A DNA stretch of 23,186 bases from Priapulus caudatus (taxonomy: Eukaryota > Priapulida > Priapulimorpha > Priapulimorphida > Priapulidae). The translations under genes were made by a program, and so were the position numbers. Shown one piece after another: positions 18,247 through 23,186 of the stretch; position 1 is the first letter of the stretch; the number at the start of each line of letters is the position of its first letter. The DNA lies in assembly GCF_000485595.1 (NCBI RefSeq), contig NW_014577243.1:311817-335002 (forward strand), written 5' to 3'. The notes below the pieces were generated by a model, which saw nothing but the letters and a program-made list of their open reading frames with translations, did not search any database and was not told the DNA's origin.

Positions 18247-18319
18247 CTACATATGTAATATCACGTAATTTTATACAAGACAAAAGCCATATGGGCTATA
18301 AAAAGCACATCTGATATAC

Positions 18320-18422
18320 CTGAATACTTTTCAGGGGATATCTCCTTTCCAGAAATACATTCTATCTGGTCTTGTTTCAACATTAAAGATTTATCTGGCA
18401 CTGAATGAATTTTCTTTTTCAC
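18320..18422 (-). CDS. Internal exon candidate, 103 bp, phase 0-1
   Basis: The acceptor ATTTGTAG at 18423 opens 34 codons plus one base to a CAG|GTATAT donor at 18319. The peptide reads VKKKIHSVPDKSLMLKQDQI and ends GKEISPEKYS. The composition is charged and protein-like in an AT-rich neighbourhood. Entry phase 0 matches the exit of the exon at 18942-19002, and exit phase 1 matches 16941. No domain was recognised. Confidence 0.45.
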
Positions 18423-18941
18423 CTACAAATGATTTATATCTAATTAAAAGACCAGAACAGCAATAATGTGGCCATACCAGTACTTACAGACAGCGCTACT
18501 AAAACCAAACCTGTATATAATCCTTCACTACGTATATAGAGTATAAAAGCGAGTATATTCCATACTGTTGTTTTCACTGTTGAACTGCTGCTCAAGGGCG
18601 GCAGCATACATATCCTTTACAGACAGGTGTTATATTCTATGAAAATCACCACTAATACAGGGCTGAGTGCAATTATCGTACATATAGGCATTCTTCAATT
18701 ATGTTTTTTAAATTTCAGTATTTAGTTTTGCTAGTGGTTAATTTAATATATAATGACTTGAGCCTAAAATACATTTCAAACCTAAATACTAAACCGCCAA
18801 CATATATGGTACATGCAAAGAGAGATAGTACGTTACCTATCATGCTTAGAATTCGTGTAGCATATACAAATTATAAGATTGATAATAATTGCATTAAAGA
18901 TAAAGAGCAAATTGATGTAGCATAATAACTATACGACGCAC

Positions 18942-19002
18942 CTGTCTGCTCATCACATTCCGTGTCTGTAGATGTACCCTTGACTCTGGCATTGGCTTCT
19001 CC
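18942..19002 (-). CDS. Internal exon candidate, 61 bp
   Basis: The acceptor ATATTTAG at 19003 and the donor CAG|GTGCGT at 18941 bound a 61-bp segment open in two frames. The frame that exits in phase 0 (EKPMPESRVHLQTRNVMSRQ) is the one compatible with the next exon at 18422. The other open frame (around GEANARVKGTSTDTECDEQT) exits in phase 1 and would hit a stop there. GC content is higher than in the flanks. This is the most upstream exon seen for the minus-strand gene; its 5' exons would lie beyond the foldback element or outside the window. Confidence 0.4.
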
Positions 19003-19768
19003 CTAAATATATTAGTAAAAAAATGTATATTAGTTAAATTGAGTAAAAACGAGGGAAAATATGTGTCAAACTCATTTGTGATTATTTACGCCTGATATAT
19101 GTATATATATCTGCTCATCGTTAATTAGAGCATACAAAATATTATGTAAATACGCTGAAATTCGTATTATTGTAGTAAAATCTGTTAACAACAGTAGGTT
19201 TTATTAGTAGTAAGTAGGTATTTTGTGTACTATATTAATGAATTTACAATGCTTGTTTGTGCCAATAGTCGTATTTGTATGACTGTTATGCCACAACCAA
19301 GAAAATGTAGTGTGTATAGAAACATTTATGACTACTACCCATTATGGAATAGTTTTTAAACTACAGAAAGTAATTTTTACGATATATATTTTTGTATACC
19401 AAGTTGAGGTGACTGTAACTGTAAGAAAGACTAAGCAAGTACTTGAAAGAGCAAAGCTGCATGTCGATGTCTATGTGACAACAATTTGTATTGTTTTGCT
19501 CAAATTATTTTGTGTTAAAAATAACATGATGTATTTAAACAGTGCAACAAAAGGATGCCTGGTGAAGGTATATATAGCAAGCTGATGTTGTATATATAGT
19601 GCAGTGGCCGAAGCTGAAAAAGGGCTCTATTTAAGGAGATACCCCTACCAGAGGTATAACAAGACGGGACTGGTCTCATTTTAACCGTCTGGATCCCTAG
19701 TTTATGAAAAGCCATGTTGTAGTTGCAGCAACCTTGGCCAACATACGGTAAAATCTGAAAAAATGACA
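19003..19768. other. AT-rich DNA up to the foldback element
   Basis: A 91-codon plus-strand frame at 19310-19585 reads as hydrophobic, low-complexity sequence and is unrecognised. The outer end of the foldback element may lie here (for instance in 19600-19768, which has a less AT-rich texture), but it cannot be fixed because the matching right end is outside the window. Confidence 0.3.
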
Positions 19769-20344
19769 TTTTCAGTTACTTGCTTATTTTATGAAATCAG
19801 CCCCATTACATTTTATAATTAATGGTTATATCAATGAATTTCATTGAAATAGATATGTAGCAATGTATTTGAGGCAGTTTTATGCTGCTAAGGGGGTATT
19901 CATGGGCCTAGATGTGCTAATGATAAAAAAAAAATCTGTTTCAGCATAGTAAACGGGTACAACATGGTACATTAACCCCTTGTTTGCGATAGATCTTAAA
20001 ACTAACTTTTCAGTTTACTTGCATATTTTATAAAATCAGCCATGCAGATGTTTAGAACTGATGGTTATATCAATGTTTTTGATTGAAATATAGATGAAGA
20101 AATGCATTTGAGGGAGTTCTATGCTGTTAAGGGGCCAAAAATATACCAAAAGATCTGGCAAATTTTGATAATTTTGACCATAATAAAGAACGTTTCCATG
20201 CATACTGCCACCAATACATGGTACAACAGTATTATAGGTCTACCTGCCTGAAGGCCTATCCATCAGTCTGGGTGTATCATTGATATAAAAATCAGTTGAA
20301 GCATGGTGAAAGCTGGGTACAACATGGTACATGAACCCTGTTTA
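19769..20344 (+). repeat. Tandem subrepeats in the left arm
   Basis: Two diverged units, 19769-20006 and 20007-20344, each start TTTTCAGT(T)TACTTGC. Each contains AATCAGCC, TGGTTATATCAATG, a TTGA(G)G.AGTT.TATGCTG motif and AAGGGG. Each ends with GGGTACAACATGGTACAT(T/G)AACCC (19955-19979 and 20315-20338). The terminal motif contains the direct repeat GGTAC-aacat-GGTAC. Counterparts occur inverted in the right arm (22752-22775 and 23120-23144). Such subterminal motifs are usual transposase-binding candidates. Confidence 0.7.
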
Positions 20345-20595
20345 CAACAATGCTAAATGGTTACATAACACTGTGGGCCATGACGTCAATAGCCATTTTT
20401 CAACACAAATCTATGTGCCACTTCTTTCTTCTTCTGGTATGGTGTTCCGATTTTCACAGTCAGTACATGAACAAGCATCGATGCACTCTAGTCCGGCAAG
20501 GAGACAAGGACACTTCCTCGCACTCAAGCAGTCTTTGTCTGTGCAGTAGAGATGTGTCAGGTCTCGAACTTCAACTGGAGCTGATGGCTGAGTGA
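19911..20595 (-). repeat. Left inverted arm
   Basis: This is the reverse complement of 22506-23186, with small indels and substitutions. The inner boundary is sharp: TCACTCAGCC matches, and the next bases towards the core do not. On the minus strand it encodes an intact version of the gene's C-terminal cysteine cluster (CTDKDC..CPC..C..CSCTDC, codons at 20545-20456) ending with a stop at 20411. It also holds a TGACGTCA palindrome at 20381-20388. Confidence 0.85.
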
Positions 20596-20598
20596 GGA
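20456..20598 (-). pseudogene. Inverted copy of the nuclease gene's CXC-type C-terminus
   Basis: The minus-strand frame 20598-20411 encodes TQPSAPVEVRDLTHLYCTDK followed by a dense cysteine cluster of the kind C-A-KCPC--AGL-C---C-C--C, resembling the CXC (tesmin/TSO1-type) zinc-binding motif. The reading frame runs intact to a stop. Upstream on this strand the sequence leaves the arm and no longer matches the gene, so the tail has no body. Compared with the right arm it retains 8 bases that the gene-linked copy has lost. Confidence 0.6.
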
Positions 20599-20954
20599 AC
20601 AACAACTCCAAGGCTACCGCAAGCCTGCAGAGAAGCCAGAGCCCACTGTAACCTATCAAGTGGAGGATGAAACGTCGGATAAGGTCATAATGAAAGATTT
20701 CATATGGCAAGTGGCAAGGACCTGTGGAGATGGTGAATCTAGCATTCCGGCGTGGAGTGGATTCAACGCCCTTGTCAGTACCAAGACTGTCCCCATTACT
20801 ACGATACGATATCTATACCCTTCATCAATGCCTCACCATCTGACTTGTCAACCATTTTTACTACTTTGTTGAGGCTAGTGCACATATCTGAGGAGTTGGG
20901 GCAGCATCATATACTCATTACAGCAGACCTTGCCATCTACAGCAAGGCACAGCA

Positions 20955-21080
20955 TGTTCTATTGTTACTGAATGTATGCGCGTGTCATGCGCAGTTGGTG
21001 TTGTATAATAAACGCCACTAGTTGTACGTGGCTCCAGCTAGCCAGACGTCTTGTCTTGTTTGTCCACGTAGAACAGAACA
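20955..21080 (+). mobile_element. 126-bp solo LTR inserted in the nuclease gene
   Basis: The insert starts TGTTCT and ends AGAACA, a perfect inverted terminal hexamer with TG..CA ends. It is flanked by CAGCA on both sides (20950-20954 and 21081-21085), the 5-bp target duplication normal for LTR elements. It contains AATAAA near 21008. The insert plus one duplication is 131 bp, 2 modulo 3, exactly the frame change seen between the two sides. Such short LTRs are known in some copia-type elements of marine animals (GalEa type); that assignment is inference. Confidence 0.8.
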
Positions 21081-21526
21081 CAGCAGATTCTGTGGAGCAG
21101 ACCGGAACCACTGGTGGGCAAAGTAACGATGAGGCTGGGAGGAATGCATCTGATAATGGCTTTCCTGGCAAGCATTGGCAAGATATTCGGAGATGGTGGA
21201 CTTACGAACATCCTAACTTCATCAGATGTATACGCAGCTGCCACGGTTAACCAAATGCTCCAAGGAAAGCAGTATGCCCGTGGAATCAGAGGTGTCCGTC
21301 TTGCACACGAAGCACTGTCACAGATGTTCCTCACTTCAGCTGAATCCTTTGCCAACAAGAACTGATTGCCATGGCTGCCCAATGAAACCAAGCAGCTAGT
21401 ACGTGATCTTGAGCAGTCCTTCGAATCCAAAGATGCAAGTGAATGTGCTACCATGGTACAGTTACTGAATGAGAATCACTTGGCAAAAGTGGTACAGAAA
21501 CGTACAGACTTCTCCACAACCCATCC

Positions 21527-22375
21527 TTGGATTTGACGTCTGTGACCATTGTGTTCGATCGGTATGATAACGTGTCATCCATCAAGACGACAGAACGCGA
21601 GCGGTGGGGTTCTTCCAGTTTGTTACCTACTTATCAGATCCAGGGGAGCAGACAAGTACCTAACTACAGAAAGTTTCTCAAGGGATTCGGAAACAAGGCA
21701 AGCCTTGCGAATTACATCTCACAGTATATCTTGGAGAATGCAGGAGAATATGTTCCCAACGACAAATCCATTATCTTGGCAGGAGGATTTAGTGAAGGAA
21801 CTCTTGTGAAGGTGGTTGCTCCATCTGGAGCGTCATCTGTTGAATCACTGTACAGTAACCAGGAGGAGGCCGATACACGTATGATCCTGCATGCCTGTGC
21901 ACTATCAAAGAACCATGATAGGATCATGATCCGCTGTGACGACACAGATGTCTTGGTCTTGCTGGTTTACTATGTCAGCAGAGGACAACTGGCTGACTAT
22001 GTGTACATGTATGCTGGTCATTCAGGAAAGGAAAGATACATTCCTGTTCATACAATTGCGAATGAACTTGGCCCAACAATATGCGAGTGTCTCCCTGCTG
22101 CTCATGCCCTCACAGGATGCGACACCACATGTTCAATAAACAGGATAGGAAAGAAAACGGCGTACTCAAAACTGGTGAAACATGCGGACAGTCTGACAAA
22201 CCTCCAGTCATTCCATGAAGACGACATAAAGGAGAGCATCACGATAGCCCGTAGCTACACACTACTCCTCTACGGGCAGAAGGAAATGGACACACTTGAT
22301 GAGTTGCGGTACATCATGGCTACAACGACAGACAAGTCTGCATCCATGCTTCCTCCAACAGAAGATGCCTTCTAA
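21527..22375 (+). pseudogene. Nuclease-domain segment with FEN/XPG motifs (282 open codons)
   Basis: This is the longest open frame in the window. It opens around VTIVFDRYDN. Residue numbers count from codon 1 at 21527. Residues 113-118 are EEADTR, matching the acidic EA(D/E)A motif of the XPG-I region. 138-145 are DDTDVLVL, matching the second acidic motif. 195-201 are LTGCDTT followed by an IGKKTA at 207-212, matching the G(C/S)D...GIGPK(R/T)A helix-hairpin segment of FEN/XPG nucleases. The metal-binding acidic residues thus look preserved. There is no ATG at its start; it is an internal piece of a longer protein. The TAA at 22373 is followed in frame by more family sequence, so it is a nonsense mutation and not the natural end. 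Confidence 0.7.
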
Positions 22376-22505
22376 CAACATGTCCTGCGTGCAAAGTACC
22401 AAACACGGATTTGGTGCAGGAGTCACATCCCCAACCAAGAGTTGATCGAACCGGTTGGCCATGGTTGGTTCGCTTGTGATGATGGAGGCATAACACAGAC
22501 GATGT

Positions 22506-23186
22506 TCACTCAGCCATCAGCTCCAGTTGAAGTTCGAGACCTGACACATCTCTATTGCACAGACAAAGACTGCTTGAGTGCGAGGAAGTCTCCTTGCCGG
22601 ACTAGAGTGCATCGACGCTTGTTCATGTACTGACTGTGAAAATCGGAACACCATACCAGAAGAAGGAAGTGGCACATAGATTTGTGTTGAAAAATGGCTA
22701 TTGACGTCATGGCCCACAGTGTTATGTAACCATTTAGCATTGTTGTAAACAGGGTTCATGCACCATGTTGTACCCAGCCTTCACCATGCTTCAACTGATT
22801 TTTATATCAATGATACACCCATACTGATGGATAGGCCTTCAGTCAGGTAGACCTATGATACTGTTGTACCATGTATTGGTGGCAGTATGCATGGAAAAGT
22901 TCTTTATTGTGCTCAAAATTATCAAAAATTGCCAGATTTTTTGGTATATTTTTGGGCCCTTAACCCCCTTAACAGCATAGAACTGCCTAAAATGCATTGC
23001 TTCATCTATATTTCAATCAAAAACATTGATATAACCATCAGTTCTAAACATCTGCATGGCTGATTTGATAAAATATGCAAGTAAACGGAAAAAGTAGTTT
23101 TCAGGTCTGTTGCAAACAAGGGGTTAATGTACCATGTTGTACCCGTTTACCATGCTGAAACTAATTTTTTTTATCAATATCACATC
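22506..23186 (+). repeat. Right inverted arm (truncated by window end)
   Basis: It matches the reverse complement of 19911-20595. The first ~150 bp are the 3' coding end of the nuclease gene (CXC region), the rest is non-coding with the subrepeats. Relative to the left arm it lacks 8 bp near 22590, between two TCCTTG direct repeats, which shifts the frame within the cysteine cluster. TGACGTCA lies at 22702-22709. Confidence 0.85.

Larger units (their letters stand above)
20594..22672 (+). pseudogene. Broken XPG/FEN-like nuclease gene of a DNA transposon
   Basis: The reading follows frames in order. 20594-20815 includes SSIPAWSGFNALVS and TVPITTIRYL. A 2-bp TA insertion then shifts the frame, which goes on with PFINASPSDLSTIF and ILITADLAIYSKAQ. 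A solo LTR (20955-21080) shifts it again, into VTMRLGGMHLIMAFLASIGK and ARGIRGVRLAHEAL. A TGA stop follows at 21363, then another frame change near 21520, then the nuclease part (21527-22375), a TAA at 22373, and an in-frame continuation (HVLRAKYQ..) into the CXC tail, which is broken by an 8-bp deletion near 22590. The IPAWSGFN/DLAIYSKAQ/RLGG(F/M)H motifs are shared by a large family of element-derived proteins in invertebrate genomes. The N-terminal part is absent and a segment seems to be missing near 21520. Confidence 0.65.
19769..23186. mobile_element. Foldback transposon with long inverted arms and an XPG-type nuclease gene (incomplete at right)
   Basis: Two inverted arms, 19911-20595 and 22506-23186, match over about 685 bp at high identity, around a 1910-bp core. 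The left arm goes on outward to at least 19769; the right is cut by the window end. The core encodes a broken plus-strand protein with FEN/XPG-type nuclease motifs. The arms carry non-coding tandem subrepeats plus the last ~60 codons of that same gene, so on the left arm the gene's tail lies in antisense, directly next to the core. The 5' part of the gene is missing and the left arm takes its place. XPG-like nucleases are known in Academ (AcademX) DNA transposons, which makes that a candidate superfamily, but the transposase itself is not seen. Confidence 0.75.

Noticed and set aside
18299-18319. Splicing of the 18320 exon directly to a frame starting at 18299
   Set aside because: The intron would be only about 20 bases, too short for normal splicing.
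1-23186. CRISPR array, bacterial operon or phage region
   Set aside because: There are no regularly spaced repeats with unique spacers, no ribosome-binding sites and no dense ORF layout; splice sites and MITEs indicate a eukaryote.

Overview
The window looks like eukaryotic, most likely invertebrate metazoan, genomic DNA. It has AT-rich non-coding sequence, long CA, GA and TA microsatellites, small exons with GT..AG boundaries, several MITE-like elements, and relics of LTR, PIF/Harbinger and XPG-nuclease-type elements of the kind common in marine invertebrates. No bacterial operon, rRNA, tRNA or CRISPR array was seen. The species cannot be named from the sequence.

Layout. 1-6.7 kb is a graveyard of mobile DNA: two diverged copies of one dispersed repeat (about 750-1300 and 5015-5470), an LTR-like region with a TATA box (about 2607-3019), a gag-like pseudogene broken over three frames (3152-4012), an unassigned coding-like relic (about 4540-5245), and a small signal-peptide ORF followed by a G-tract that could be the 3' end of an LTR element (6023-6335). 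7.4-8.2 kb carries the best complete host gene candidate, on the minus strand: two exons joined in phase give a 180-residue secreted protein of unknown family. 8.2-12.7 kb is mostly non-coding, with a tandem duplication, one unassigned ORF, a MITE with target duplications at 11739-12021 and a GA microsatellite.

12.7-19.0 kb holds a series of minus-strand exon candidates (18942-19002, 18320-18422, 16841-16941, about 15817-15981, 12742-12894). Their splice phases are mutually compatible, so they may be one unrecognised gene whose introns have filled with transposons, including a ~719-bp inverted-repeat element (16090-16808) and a dead Harbinger transposase (about 14430-14730).

19.8-23.2 kb is the most striking part. 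It is a foldback element with ~685-bp inverted arms (19911-20595 and 22506-23186, the right arm cut by the window end) around a ~1.9-kb unique core. The core encodes a broken protein with a FEN/XPG-type nuclease domain. The arms contain the 3' coding end of the same gene, a CXC-type cysteine cluster, so the left arm is an inverted copy of the gene's own tail. A 126-bp solo LTR with a 5-bp target duplication sits inside the core and exactly explains one of its frame changes.

All family assignments come from motifs read by eye; no database search was possible.
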